Positions 15,657 through 24,215 of a stretch of 45,076 nt of DNA are shown piece by piece; within the stretch, counting starts at the first letter, position 1, and every line of letters begins with the position of its first letter. The stretch covers positions 1-45,076 of the forward strand of contig CALDEP010000008.1 in the NCBI GenBank assembly GCA_937942475.1, written 5' to 3'. Below the pieces are notes generated by a model. That model was not told where the DNA came from. It worked only from the letters and a program-made list of their open reading frames with translations, and did not search any database. The DNA comes from an uncultured Aureispira sp. (GTDB lineage Bacteria > Bacteroidota > Bacteroidia > Chitinophagales > Saprospiraceae). Made by a program: the position numbers and the translations under genes.

Positions 15657-16937
15657 TTATTTAATCATATCAAATCCAGTATATTTTTGTAGTACTTCAG
15701 GAATCTTAATTCCCTCGTCCGTTTGATTGTTTTCCAACAAAGTTGCCATAATACGAGGCAAAGCCAATGCAGAACCATTCAAGGTATGCGCCAAATGATT
15801 TCTACCATCTGCTCCCTTGTAACGCAATTTCAAACGATTCGCTTGAAAGGTTTCAAAATTAGACACAGAACTTACTTCTAACCAGCGTTTTTGTGCCGCA
15901 GAATACGTTTCAAAATCATAGGTTAAAGCAGAAGTAAAGCCAATATCACCACCACACAACAACAAGATTTGGTAAGGCAATTCTAATTTTTGCAACAAAA
16001 CTTCCACATGATTACACATTTCTGTTAAAGTATCGTATGATTTATCTGGATGCTGAATTTGGACCAACTCCACCTTATCAAACTGATGCAAACGATTCAA
16101 ACCACGCACATGCGCCCCATAAGAACCTGCTTCTCTTCTGAAACAAAGCGTATGCCCCGTTAATTTAATTGGAAAATCTTCTTCCTTAACAATAACATCT
16201 CTATAAATATTCGTCAAAGGCACTTCCGCAGTTGGAATCAAATACAAATCATCCTTCTCTGCATGATACATTTGTCCTTCTTTGTCTGGCAATTGTCCCG
16301 TTCCACGAGCACTATCTTCGTTCACAAGATGAGGAACTTGATGCTCGATATATCCTGCGTCTTGCGCTTCATCCAAGAAAAAGCTAATCAAGGCACGTTG
16401 TAATCTAGCTCCTTTTCCGATGTAGACAGGAAAACCAGCGCCTGCAATTTTAGCCCCTAGCTCAAAGTCAATTATATTGTATTTTTTTGCTAATTCCCAG
16501 TGCGGCAATACGGCTCCACTCATCGTTGGCAATGCTCCATTCAAGGCTTGATGGACTTGATTATCTTCATCAGACTTACCAGGAGGAACAATTTCGTTGG
16601 CACAGTTCGGCACTTGTAACAAAAGGTCTTCTAATTGAGTTTTTATTTCCGTCAACTCATGCTTTAAAGCGGCATTGATCGTTTTGAGTTCACTTCCTCG
16701 TTTCTTTTTTTCTGCAACGGCATCGCCTTTTCCTTGCCCTGTTTTAAACAAATCTTTAATTTCAGCAGCAACTCGATTGCCCTCTGCAAGATGTTCGTCT
16801 AAATCTTTTTGAAGGTTTTTGCGTTTTGTATCTACTTGTATGATTTGATCTAGAATGGAGAAATCAGTATGATTACGTACTTCTAGGCTTTTGATTACTT
16901 TATCTTTGTGTTCTCGAATAAAATTAACTGATAACAT
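15657..16937 (-). CDS. serS: Seryl-tRNA synthetase
   Basis: A 426-residue class II aminoacyl-tRNA synthetase, the normal length. Residues 1-110 form the N-terminal antiparallel coiled-coil arm that binds the long variable arm of tRNA-Ser (NFIREHKDKVIKSLEVRN at the start). The catalytic core contains TAEVPLTNIYRD (serine-binding TAE motif), motif 2 CFRREAGSYGAHVRGLNRLHQFDKVE (with the class II arginine) and motif 3 near the end (LNGSALALPRIMATLLENNQ). It charges tRNA-Ser and tRNA-Sec in the cytosol. It is transcribed away from rho across an 879-base intergenic region and is followed by ribD. Confidence 0.97.
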   Translation of the reverse strand: MLSVNFIREHKDKVIKSLEVRNHTDFSILDQIIQVDTKRKNLQKDLDEHLAEGNRVAAEIKDLFKTGQGKGDAVAEKKKRGSELKTINAALKHELTEIKTQLEDLLLQVPNCANEIVPPGKSDEDNQVHQALNGALPTMSGAVLPHWELAKKYNIIDFELGAKIAGAGFPVYIGKGARLQRALISFFLDEAQDAGYIEHQVPHLVNEDSARGTGQLPDKEGQMYHAEKDDLYLIPTAEVPLTNIYRDVIVKEEDFPIKLTGHTLCFRREAGSYGAHVRGLNRLHQFDKVELVQIQHPDKSYDTLTEMCNHVEVLLQKLELPYQILLLCGGDIGFTSALTYDFETYSAAQKRWLEVSSVSNFETFQANRLKLRYKGADGRNHLAHTLNGSALALPRIMATLLENNQTDEGIKIPEVLQKYTGFDMIK

Positions 16938-17071
16938 CTTTTCTTTATATTTATAATAGTATAGTATGAGCTTAATGCTCTATGTAATGCTGTTTTTTAT
17001 TAATGTAGTTCTTTTTTTTCTTAAAAAAACCTTCTTTTTTGGTTTTTTCGTGGACAAGATGTAACTTAATA

Positions 17072-17079
17072 CAAAGTTA
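17072..17079 (-). promoter_or_regulatory. Probable -7 box of serS
   Basis: The minus strand reads TAACTTTG, an exact TAnnTTTG, 134 bases before the serS ATG. The nearest upstream TTG gives a short 14-base spacer. Confidence 0.4.
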
Positions 17080-17165
17080 AACCTTATTTAAAACAAAAAT
17101 AGGTTTATTTTGGCTTAATATGCTGTTAATTTAATCCTAAATCTAATTTTTTTGTAAAGATACTA

Positions 17166-17195
17166 TTTGAATTCAAAAATTAAAGTGTACTTTTG
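17166..17195 (+). promoter_or_regulatory. Strong Bacteroidota-type promoter 620 bases upstream of rho
   Basis: TTTG (17166-17169), an 18-base spacer, TACTTTTG (17188-17195). It is among the best -33/-7 matches seen in the window. It would drive rho with a long leader or a separate small RNA. Confidence 0.6.
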
Positions 17196-17807
17196 CATCA
17201 CTAAGTCAAGTAAAATCGACTTCTCTCGAACAAATCGTTAAGCTCCCACTGTTATCAATTCTAAAAAATCATTTCTACATAGCTTATAAATCTAAAACCA
17301 CACTATTTAGTTCCATTCAACGAACTTTTTAATGATTTTATTTATGTTATAACATCAAACAAGGGAATTAACAATTATCCACAATTTGTGCCTCATCTTG
17401 ATGCATCATTTACATGATTTGATGCCTTGGCTTGAAGCAAACTTTTACTTTTAGACTTCTAATTCAAGTTGAAGCAAATATTAAAAGTAAATTTAAGCAA
17501 ACTGTTGTTTAGGAACATGTGAAAATAATTTATCCTATTTTTTACGGCCCTTATTTCTAGTTATAATCTGTTGGAATTTTATCACTTTGGTAATCAGTAG
17601 ATTGCACTTTTGACTTGTTCTTGGGTATCACTTTAATTATCAAAGCGGTATAAATACATTTTTTATCTTTTATTAAAAAGGCAAAAAAATAATACGCTAC
17701 TATAATATATAGTAACAAATTACCACTGTAAAATCAGATGTGATTTCACGGTTTAAAATATACTTGTACAATTTTCATTGATTTATTCACCTAATTTTTA
17801 TTTAACC

Positions 17808-17815
17808 TACCTTTG
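17808..17815 (+). promoter_or_regulatory. -7 box abutting the rho start codon
   Basis: TACCTTTG ends one base before the ATG at 17817. The nearest TTG is 27 bases upstream, longer than usual. It would give a leaderless rho mRNA. Confidence 0.35.
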
Positions 17816-17816
17816 T

Positions 17817-19496
17817 ATGTACGACATACTTCAATTAAATCAGATGCTCGTTCCAGAGCTGAGAGAAATAGCTGAAAAGCTAGAGATGAAAGGATATAAG
17901 AGACTCACCAAAAAAGAGCTGATTTATAAAATCTTGGACTTCCAAGCCATTAAAGGAGATTCAATCTCAACTTCCTCTACTGAAGAAAAAACGGTTGCTA
18001 AAACAACCCGAACAAGAACGCCTAGAACACCTAGAGCGCCTAGAACAACTGAAACTGAAAAAGTTGCTGTTGATGAAAAAGAAGAGCCAAAAGTTGAAAA
18101 AACTTCTAAACCAGCCGATGACCTTTCTAAACGCAGAAGAGTTCGCAAGACAGAAACTAGAGATTCAGAAACAACCACACCGACTACTACACCTGAGGTA
18201 GAAGTAGAAATAGAGGCAGAAGTCCCTAAACAGGTGGAAGAAAAAGAAGTTGTTGTTCCAGAAAAGAAAGAAGAACGTCCTGCTCGTAGTAATAGCAACA
18301 AAAAAGAGCTAAAAAAGCCTAGAAATACGCCACAGAAAGAAAGACAGAACAAAACCGCTAAATTTAACATCGACTTAGACGGTGTTGTTTCAGGGGAAGG
18401 TGTTCTAGAAATGATGTCTGAAGGATATGGTTTTTTACGTTCTTCGGATTATAACTACCTTACTTCTCCTGATGATATTTATGTTTCTCCTTCTCAAATC
18501 AAATTATTTGGTTTAAAAACAGGAGATTCTATCGAAGGGGCAATTCGTCCTCCAAAAGAAGGCGAAAAATATTTTGCGCTTCTAAAAGTTGAAAAAATCA
18601 ACGGCTGGAGTCCTGAAGAAATTCGTGACCGTGTTCATTTTGATCACTTAACGCCTTTGTTCCCAGAACAAAAATTAAACATTGTCCAAAAAAGTAAATC
18701 CAACTTGTACTCGACTCGTATCATGGATTTGTTTACTCCTATTGGAAAAGGACAACGTGGATTGATCGTTTCTCAACCCAAAACAGGTAAGACGTTCTTA
18801 CTAAAAGATGTAGCAAATTCTATTGCTGAGAATCATCCAGAGTGTTACTTAATTATACTATTAATTGATGAGCGTCCAGAAGAGGTAACGGACATGCAAC
18901 GTAGCGTGCGTGCAGAAGTTATCGGTTCTACCTTTGATGCGCACCCAGAAAATCACGTTCGTGTTGCCAATATTGTTTTGGAAAAAGCAAAACGTATGGT
19001 AGAATGTGGTCATGATGTGGTCATTCTATTAGATTCTATCACTCGTTTGGCAAGAGCACATAACTCTGTATCGCCTTCTAGTGGTAAGGTATTGTCTGGT
19101 GGTGTTGAAGCAAGTGCCTTATTGAAACCTAAAAAGTTCTTTGGTGCTGCTCGTAATATCGAAGATGGTGGATCTTTAACTATTTTAGCAACGGCTTTGA
19201 TTGATACTGGGTCAAAAATGGATGAAGTAATTTTTGAAGAATTCAAAGGTACAGGTAACCTAGAGTTGCAATTGGATAGAAAACTAGCCAACAGACGTAT
19301 TTACCCTGCTATTGACTTAACCACTTCTAGTACACGTCGTGATGACTTATTACATCATCCTGATGTGATCAACAAGATGATTATTTTACGTCGTTACTTA
19401 GCGGATATGAAAACCGAAGAAGCCATGGATTTCTTATTGAGCCGTATGAAAGGAACGCACAGCAATGATGAGTTTTTACACTCGATGACAAAATAA
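17817..19496 (+). CDS. rho: Transcription termination factor Rho with long disordered insert
   Basis: 559 residues from the ATG at 17817 ([15 protein letters not shown]), the start typical of Bacteroidota Rho; the in-frame upstream TTG is not used. Residues 1-45 form the Rho N-terminal helical domain. About residues 50-185 are a low-complexity segment of Thr, Arg, Lys, Glu and Pro. Next comes the cold-shock-like RNA-binding domain ([15 protein letters not shown]) and the RecA-like ATPase with a P-loop SQPKTGKT (319-326), [12 protein letters not shown], and [10 protein letters not shown]. Rho is a hexameric ATP-driven RNA translocase that ends transcription. The insert is about 135 residues longer than anything in E. 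coli Rho (419 residues); comparable inserts occur in Bacteroidota, and in Bacteroides one is reported to promote condensate formation. A 144-bp repeat element lies between the stop and the terminator. Confidence 0.96.
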   Translation: MYDILQLNQMLVPELREIAEKLEMKGYKRLTKKELIYKILDFQAIKGDSISTSSTEEKTVAKTTRTRTPRTPRAPRTTETEKVAVDEKEEPKVEKTSKPADDLSKRRRVRKTETRDSETTTPTTTPEVEVEIEAEVPKQVEEKEVVVPEKKEERPARSNSNKKELKKPRNTPQKERQNKTAKFNIDLDGVVSGEGVLEMMSEGYGFLRSSDYNYLTSPDDIYVSPSQIKLFGLKTGDSIEGAIRPPKEGEKYFALLKVEKINGWSPEEIRDRVHFDHLTPLFPEQKLNIVQKSKSNLYSTRIMDLFTPIGKGQRGLIVSQPKTGKTFLLKDVANSIAENHPECYLIILLIDERPEEVTDMQRSVRAEVIGSTFDAHPENHVRVANIVLEKAKRMVECGHDVVILLDSITRLARAHNSVSPSSGKVLSGGVEASALLKPKKFFGAARNIEDGGSLTILATALIDTGSKMDEVIFEEFKGTGNLELQLDRKLANRRIYPAIDLTTSSTRRDDLLHHPDVINKMIILRRYLADMKTEEAMDFLLSRMKGTHSNDEFLHSMTK

Positions 19497-19530
19497 AAGC
19501 CGCTTATAAAAACATAAGTTTGGTTTAATA

Positions 19531-19674
19531 CAATACTTCGTGCAGAAATCGTATTAGATTAATTATCAACTAGATAGCTTTTGCATATTCAAGGTATTAA
19601 TAAGCTGATAATTAACCTAATGCAAGATGTGTTTTTATGTTTTTTGTAAAAAAACTAAAAACTCCACGAAGTAT
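19531..19674 (+). repeat. 144-bp structured repeat element, copy A
   Basis: The element runs from CAATACTTCGTG to CACGAAGTAT. Terminal arms: AATACTTCGTG (19532-19542) with CACGAAGTATT, the last base being just outside. Inner arms: 19553-19570 with 19604-19621, 18 bp with two A-C mismatches. A second hairpin is at 19639-19655. It is 144 bases long, the same as copies B (31541-31684) and C (26126-26269). The flanks show no clean 8-bp duplication in this copy. It lies 34 bases after the rho stop and before the rho terminator, oriented with transcription. Confidence 0.85.
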
Positions 19675-19685
19675 TAACTTAATAT

Positions 19686-19723
19686 AAATGCCTCTCGAAA
19701 TATATTTTTTGAGAGGCATTTTT
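19686..19723 (+). terminator. rho: Intrinsic terminator of rho
   Basis: An 11-bp stem AAATGCCTCTC / GAGAGGCATTT (19686-19696 with 19711-19721) with a 14-base loop and a T run. Repeat copy A separates it from the rho stop. Confidence 0.85.
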
Positions 19724-19804
19724 GTGCTACAAAGGGAGGTCTTTGGTATTAGATTTGCGATTGCTAAATCAAACACACTACTCACTATTTTTCTATATTC
19801 CCAA

Positions 19805-20794
19805 ATGAATAACGTTTACATTTTTGCAGGTTTAATGGGCTTATTAATAGCGCCCTATTTAAAGCAAAACCCCTTCGACTTGAACAAAATACAAGTGCTA
19901 TCAGAGGGTTCCAAAACCTATTATATTGTCCCTGAATTGGACTTAGTAGAATTTCAAGAAAATCATCTGCAATTTACCATTGAACCTATCTTGAATCAAA
20001 TTACAGCGGAACAAGGTTTGCTGTGGGGGCAAAATACAGACCTCATACAAACACGGGTTTCCGAACTTCGTCAAGAGTCTAGTATGTTCAACCAAATTTT
20101 AACGCATTTGGAAGAATCTGAATATCCTTATTCTGTTACCAACACAAAAATAAAAGATGCTTATGGCACTTACTCCTCTAAAAGTGGTAGAATTACTTTT
20201 GGAGTAGATCAAATGCACGACTTTTTATTTGATGCTACAATTATTGAAGAATTTGCACATGCTTATCAAGCACTTTATTACAATTATACGCATGGTCGAT
20301 ATCGTGCAACTCGCCAAAAGGAAAGCTTACCTCAAGGTAAAGACTATTCCAAAGCTAGAAAAAAAGGACTTTTAAATTGGAAAAAATTTGGGCAAAAGCA
20401 TGCCTTTATAGAAAGTGAAGCAAAGTTGATGACTTATTTTATACAACACCAAACTTGTGGCATTTCTATACAGGATATTGTGGATACAGATGATTATAAT
20501 ACTGGAGGAAAAGGACGAAAAATTATTCAACGATACCTTAAAAAAAATGCCTTGCATCATAGTTCTACCTCTATAAAACGCTTAGGACACTTAGCTTTTT
20601 ATTCCATAGATTTGCCTACCTTTACCTTGTATCAACAACGGTTTATACAACATTGGCGACGCAAAGCCCCTGGTTCTAACTATACTTTAGGTTATTTTTA
20701 CCACAAACCAGATGCTCTAAACAATGTTTATCAGTCTATTTACAAGGCAAATCCTGTTGTTCTGGGACAAAAGAAGATTACTATAAAACCATAA
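19805..20794 (+). CDS. Hypothetical protein with a degenerate metallopeptidase-like motif
   Basis: About 329 residues from the ATG at 19805. The frame is open to 19688, but the extra N-terminus would be read through the rho terminator hairpin, so the later start is chosen. A hydrophobic N-terminal segment (IFAGLMGLLIAPYL) could be a signal peptide or anchor. The centre has ATIIEEFAHAYQALYYNYTHGR, which looks like the HExxH helix of zinc metallopeptidases with the first His replaced by Glu, followed about 60 residues on by FIESEAKLMTYFIQ, where gluzincins carry the third ligand Glu. If the homology is real, zinc binding is probably altered or lost. The C-terminal part is basic and Tyr-rich. 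A small secreted protein gene follows after 28 bases. Confidence 0.55.
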   Translation: MNNVYIFAGLMGLLIAPYLKQNPFDLNKIQVLSEGSKTYYIVPELDLVEFQENHLQFTIEPILNQITAEQGLLWGQNTDLIQTRVSELRQESSMFNQILTHLEESEYPYSVTNTKIKDAYGTYSSKSGRITFGVDQMHDFLFDATIIEEFAHAYQALYYNYTHGRYRATRQKESLPQGKDYSKARKKGLLNWKKFGQKHAFIESEAKLMTYFIQHQTCGISIQDIVDTDDYNTGGKGRKIIQRYLKKNALHHSSTSIKRLGHLAFYSIDLPTFTLYQQRFIQHWRRKAPGSNYTLGYFYHKPDALNNVYQSIYKANPVVLGQKKITIKP

Positions 20795-20822
20795 TTTCAG
20801 AATACCTTTCAAGCTTCCCCCT

Positions 20823-21251
20823 ATGAGAGCAATACGCTTATTTACTTTATTAACGCTTTTGTTTGGCTACACTTTTTTGTTAGCTCAAAACAAGTTGCAT
20901 TGTAAAGAAACTGGATTTTATAAAACACCTTTAAAAGTGTGTTTTCCTTCTTGTGTAAAAGTACTTTTGGAAGAACAATGCAGCCAAGCTTTAAAAGGCT
21001 TTAATGGTCAAGTAGAATTCAAGTTAGTCATTTCCATTCCACAAGAAAAAATATTAACTACGCAACTTTTTATTCACGACAAAAATGAGCCATTAAGCCC
21101 CAAACAACGCATCAGCATCAAAAAAGCACTCAAAAATATTCCCTTATTATTTCTAGGAAAAGAGAAAAACGAACGACAAGCACTCCCCAATTTTTATTAT
21201 AAAACAAGTTGGGTTTACGCTGTTGTTGATGGTCATTTTAAAAATTTGTGA
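20823..21251 (+). CDS. Small secreted hypothetical protein
   Basis: A 142-residue protein with a clear signal peptide (residues 1-21, FTLLTLLFGYTFLLAQ). The mature part has four cysteines close to its N-terminus (C27, C40, C44 and C53 by count), suggesting one or two disulfides in the periplasm, and is otherwise basic. No family is recognised. It starts 28 bases after the metallopeptidase-like gene and is probably in one transcript with it and the membrane protein gene that follows. Confidence 0.6.
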   Translation: MRAIRLFTLLTLLFGYTFLLAQNKLHCKETGFYKTPLKVCFPSCVKVLLEEQCSQALKGFNGQVEFKLVISIPQEKILTTQLFIHDKNEPLSPKQRISIKKALKNIPLLFLGKEKNERQALPNFYYKTSWVYAVVDGHFKNL

Positions 21252-21326
21252 TCTTACTCTTGCCCATCTATCTAGAATTGAGTATTTTTAAAGAAAACCT
21301 AAAAACCTAAAATACAAAATAACGCA

Positions 21327-21794
21327 ATGGATCTTATTTATATAATAAAAGCAGTAATGATTGGTAGCTTAGGTGGAGGAGGATTTTATTTTATCATTGC
21401 CTTGCTCTTACATTACTTTCCACTTCCTTTGTTTATCAAAACACAGAATATAGTGGATGCTTGGGCGATCAAACGTTATGAAACAGAAAAAGCATTAGAC
21501 AGAATCTGGAATATTGGAAAGCGAATGGCTGGACTGGCTATCGCAATTATGTACTTGGTCATTTTTGCCGCTTTTACCTATATTTTATACAAAACGCTAT
21601 CTTTCTATCTTCCTATTGATAATAAGAGTCTACTTTTTCTCTATTATTATTTGATCGCAATTGCGCTCCCGCTTAGCTGGCTTCTATTCAGAATGGTTAG
21701 ATACTTTTGGCTTAAAGGAAAGAAAGAAAAACCTTCTGCTCCTGCCGAAGAGCCAGTTCGAAAAACACTTTTGGAACAGATGGTTGAAGAATAA
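21327..21794 (+). CDS. Hypothetical inner-membrane protein
   Basis: A 155-residue protein with three hydrophobic helices: about residues 5-31 (AVMIGSLGGGGFYFIIALLLHYF), 71-91 (GLAIAIMYLVIFAAFTYILY) and 101-123 (LLFLYYYLIAIALPLSWLLF). A charged loop lies between the first two, and a cytoplasmic-looking tail carries KGKKEKPSAPAEEP. No family is recognised. It ends at a bidirectional terminator. Confidence 0.6.
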   Translation: MDLIYIIKAVMIGSLGGGGFYFIIALLLHYFPLPLFIKTQNIVDAWAIKRYETEKALDRIWNIGKRMAGLAIAIMYLVIFAAFTYILYKTLSFYLPIDNKSLLFLYYYLIAIALPLSWLLFRMVRYFWLKGKKEKPSAPAEEPVRKTLLEQMVEE

Positions 21795-21796
21795 AA

Positions 21797-21826
21797 AAAA
21801 GCTACTTCCAATCAGAAGTAGCTTTT
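21797..21826. terminator. Bidirectional terminator
   Basis: AAAAGCTACTTC / GAAGTAGCTTTT (21797-21808 with 21815-21826) is a perfect 12-bp stem with a 6-base loop. It lies between convergent genes. Confidence 0.88.
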
Positions 21827-21857
21827 ATGATATATAGATGTCTGTACTTTTAGTTTA

Positions 21858-22328
21858 TTAACAAACCTTATCTGCACAGCTAGAACTAGCAAATGCATTG
21901 GGTTTTGCTTTAAATTCGTAGCCCATTCCTTTTATATAACCCATCGCTTCTTTGAGGGCTACATTAGATTTGAAGCTTGCATCCGTATTGATATCGGCAT
22001 GGATTTCCAAAGCAATATCGAATGTATCCCAAATGTCAGATAGCTCGTAAGCTAAAGTTACGGATTTACTCACCTCACGAATCATTCGTTCTTTGATGGA
22101 CATTTTTTGCGTAAGGACTTCGCTATTTATAAACATAAATCCTCCTTTCCCTTCTCGCAAAAATACAATAACGGTCGCAAAGCCGATGTTTTTACCACGT
22201 ACTTGCGAATCTGTCCCGATACAAATTTTTAGTTGGTGACCTGCGTCCAATTCTTTTTGAATTGTTTTTTCTACAGCTTCTTTGATAGGTAGCAAAATTC
22301 TGCTCCCATTTAGTCTGCGCCAGCTCAT
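21858..22328 (-). CDS. YkuK/DUF458-family RNase H-like protein
   Basis: A 156-residue cytosolic protein. CIGTDSQVRGKNIGFATVIVF near residues 36-56 is the first strand and acidic residue of an RNase H-like fold, and EIHADINTDASFKSN near residue 108 provides further conserved acids. This matches the YkuK family of Firmicutes and Bacteroidota (about 155-175 residues). Its biochemical activity is not established; in Bacillus it is linked to sporulation and cold stress. The C-terminus ends in SSSCADKVC. It is separated by 321 bases from rodA upstream and has two hairpins in its 5' region. Confidence 0.8.
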   Translation of the reverse strand: MSWRRLNGSRILLPIKEAVEKTIQKELDAGHQLKICIGTDSQVRGKNIGFATVIVFLREGKGGFMFINSEVLTQKMSIKERMIREVSKSVTLAYELSDIWDTFDIALEIHADINTDASFKSNVALKEAMGYIKGMGYEFKAKPNAFASSSCADKVC

Positions 22329-22649
22329 GTCTTCTCAGTTTTGAAGTTAAAAAATACTTGGATGTATGTTTTATGCTGTTTTGTGATTGTCTCACAAAAT
22401 GATAGATATTGTTGCTATTTATGATTAACAACAATATTCGTTCCTTATTGTTTGTTGGTTATCAATGTGTTTACTATATGATGTTCTCTGTTTAAACTCT
22501 TCTTCATATAGATAAGTTCCAATTCCTAAGTTATTTTTGTGTCAAGAGAATTTGAGTTGGCTTTAGGAATGGGGATTTTTTTTGTAATATGATAACATAT
22601 TAACATCAAAAACATTAAGCAAAAATAGATCAACTCTGTATCTAAATAT
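22329..22649. other. rodA-ykuK intergenic region with two hairpins
   Basis: A 321-base non-coding stretch. Two perfect hairpins lie close together: ATATTGTTG / CAACAATAT (22406-22414 with 22429-22437) and TTTTGTGA / TCACAAAA (22379-22386 with 22392-22399). Neither is followed by a T run on the minus strand, so they look more like leader structure of ykuK than a rodA terminator. I see no gene or promoter box in it. Confidence 0.45.
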
Positions 22650-24065
22650 CTATCTAAACACAAACAGACGATTACTATCTAACTTCAGCAACAAGCCCAT
22701 TAAAATAGAAAAGGACAGCAAGGAGGAGCCTCCATAGCTGATAAATGGTAGTGGAATTCCAATCACAGGAACTAAACCTGTGGTCATCCCAACATTAATA
22801 AAGACGTGAAAAAATAGAATACAAGCAACTCCTAAGGCATAATACTTGGTAAACAAAGATCGCTGACGTTGTGCAATAAATAAAATGCGTAAGATGAGAA
22901 TAAAAAAGACCAAAATAATAAAGGTTGTTCCCAAAAAGCCCCATTCCTCTCCTACCGTACAAAAGATAAAATCGGTGGATTGTTCGGGAACATAGTCCAA
23001 CTTTGTCCGCTCTCCTTGCAAAAAGCCTTTGCCAGCCCAACCACCTGAGCCAATCGCAAATTTAGATTGCTCAACATTGTACAAAGGTCCTAAAGGATGG
23101 CATTTTTCTGGTCGTAGCCAAACCCAAATACGTTCTTGGCGATGTCCTCCAATTAAATTATTAACAATATAATTCACAGAAGTAGAAAAAAGAACGGCTG
23201 CCGTCGCTAAAATCGAAACAAAAAAGCTACTCTCCCATTTCTTGTCGCCTATATTCACTAAAGCAAGAACGATTAAAATCAATCCATTGGCTCCTGTTAT
23301 TAAAAAATAACGACTTTCGTCAAATAGCATATACGTCAAAATGGCTTCCAGAACAATTGCCCCCAGCCATATATCTTCCTTGCGCCAAGATCTCATTAAG
23401 ACCACATTAGCAACTAATAGAATAACATTAATTAACCACCATGTTTCGTCGTACAAAAGAGCTGCAATGGATAAAGCAGCCACCACAAAGCCTAAGATAT
23501 AGAGCCAAGCATCCATTCCTGCTCGAAATAGTAGGATAAAAAAGGCAAAATAAACTAAGGTTGATCCTGCATCTCCTTGCAACAAGACTAATAAAACAGG
23601 CGTTAGGATGATCGAAAAGGCAATCAATTTTGTCCTCAACTCTTGCATTCGAGCCGTTGGCATTGCCAAATAAGCAGACAGCATGATACATGTGGTCACT
23701 TTCGCAAATTCTGAAGGTTGAAAACGGAAGCCCCCTAAGTCAAACCACGAGGTTGCTCCATTAATAGGTGTTGTAAATAGAACGCCTATTAGCAAGAGTA
23801 TGGTTAGCCCATAAAAAATAGGGGCAAAGGTTTGATAAACACTAAGTTCAATCAATTGTATAATTCCGACTAAAACCAAGCCTACCGTAATCCATAAAAG
23901 TTGCTTTCCGTAGTTTTTATCTAGATCGTACAAACTCGTAAACGAATCGTCGTCTAAATAACCTGAAGCAAAAATCATAGTCCATCCACTAAAGACCAAG
24001 ATTCCCCACAAGGCTATGGTAATCCAATCGTATCCTCCAATATCTGAATCTCTCCCTTGACGCAT
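22650..24065 (-). CDS. rodA: Rod-shape SEDS peptidoglycan glycosyltransferase RodA
   Basis: A 471-residue polytopic membrane protein of the SEDS family. Recognisable segments are GATSWFDLGGFRFQPSEFAKV (the conserved substrate-side motif with QPSE) and, near the C-terminus, EQSTDFIFCTVGEEWGFLG, then GLVPVIGIPLPFISYGGSSLL, all hallmarks of RodA/FtsW. It polymerises lipid II into glycan strands with PBP2 during elongation. It is about 100 residues longer than E. coli RodA; the additional length lies mainly in extra hydrophobic helices between residues 150 and 290, usual for Bacteroidota. It follows the PBP2 gene after 150 bases, placing it last in the mreBCD-mrdA-rodA cluster. Confidence 0.95.
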   Translation of the reverse strand: MRQGRDSDIGGYDWITIALWGILVFSGWTMIFASGYLDDDSFTSLYDLDKNYGKQLLWITVGLVLVGIIQLIELSVYQTFAPIFYGLTILLLIGVLFTTPINGATSWFDLGGFRFQPSEFAKVTTCIMLSAYLAMPTARMQELRTKLIAFSIILTPVLLVLLQGDAGSTLVYFAFFILLFRAGMDAWLYILGFVVAALSIAALLYDETWWLINVILLVANVVLMRSWRKEDIWLGAIVLEAILTYMLFDESRYFLITGANGLILIVLALVNIGDKKWESSFFVSILATAAVLFSTSVNYIVNNLIGGHRQERIWVWLRPEKCHPLGPLYNVEQSKFAIGSGGWAGKGFLQGERTKLDYVPEQSTDFIFCTVGEEWGFLGTTFIILVFFILILRILFIAQRQRSLFTKYYALGVACILFFHVFINVGMTTGLVPVIGIPLPFISYGGSSLLSFSILMGLLLKLDSNRLFVFR

Positions 24066-24215
24066 ATATTTTTTCTAAAGTAATTTCTGATGATAACAAA
24101 TTATAATTAATCTGTCCGTTTAAATAATTGGAGAAGATTCTATTCATTTTCAAATGATCAAATCTTCAAATTATTAATTCAAGCAAGCTTTATCCTCTTG
24201 CCATCTATGGTTTTA

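Larger units (their letters stand above)
17080..17816. other. Long AT-rich serS-rho intergenic region
   Basis: About 740 bases with no convincing gene on either strand. It holds a strong plus-strand promoter (17166-17195), direct repeats of TTGAAGCAAA at 17432-17441 and 17469-17478 with a partial third copy near 17493-17502, one perfect DnaA-box sequence TTATCCACA (17375-17383), and a near match TTATTCACC (17783-17791). If transcription starts near 17200, the rho mRNA carries a leader of about 610 bases. I see no tRNA or known riboswitch. Confidence 0.5.

Noticed and set aside
17401-17503. CRISPR-like repeats
   Set aside because: Three TTGAAGCAAA-like decamers with unequal spacing (37 and 24 bases) do not form an array.
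17080-17816. Chromosome replication origin in the serS-rho gap
   Set aside because: Only one exact DnaA box and one near match, no cluster, no dnaA/dnaN neighbour; kept only as a low-interest note.
19688-19804. Upstream ATG extending the metallopeptidase-like protein by 39 residues
   Set aside because: The extra codons are read through the rho terminator hairpin (19686-19723), so the extension is an accident of that sequence; the ATG at 19805 is preferred.
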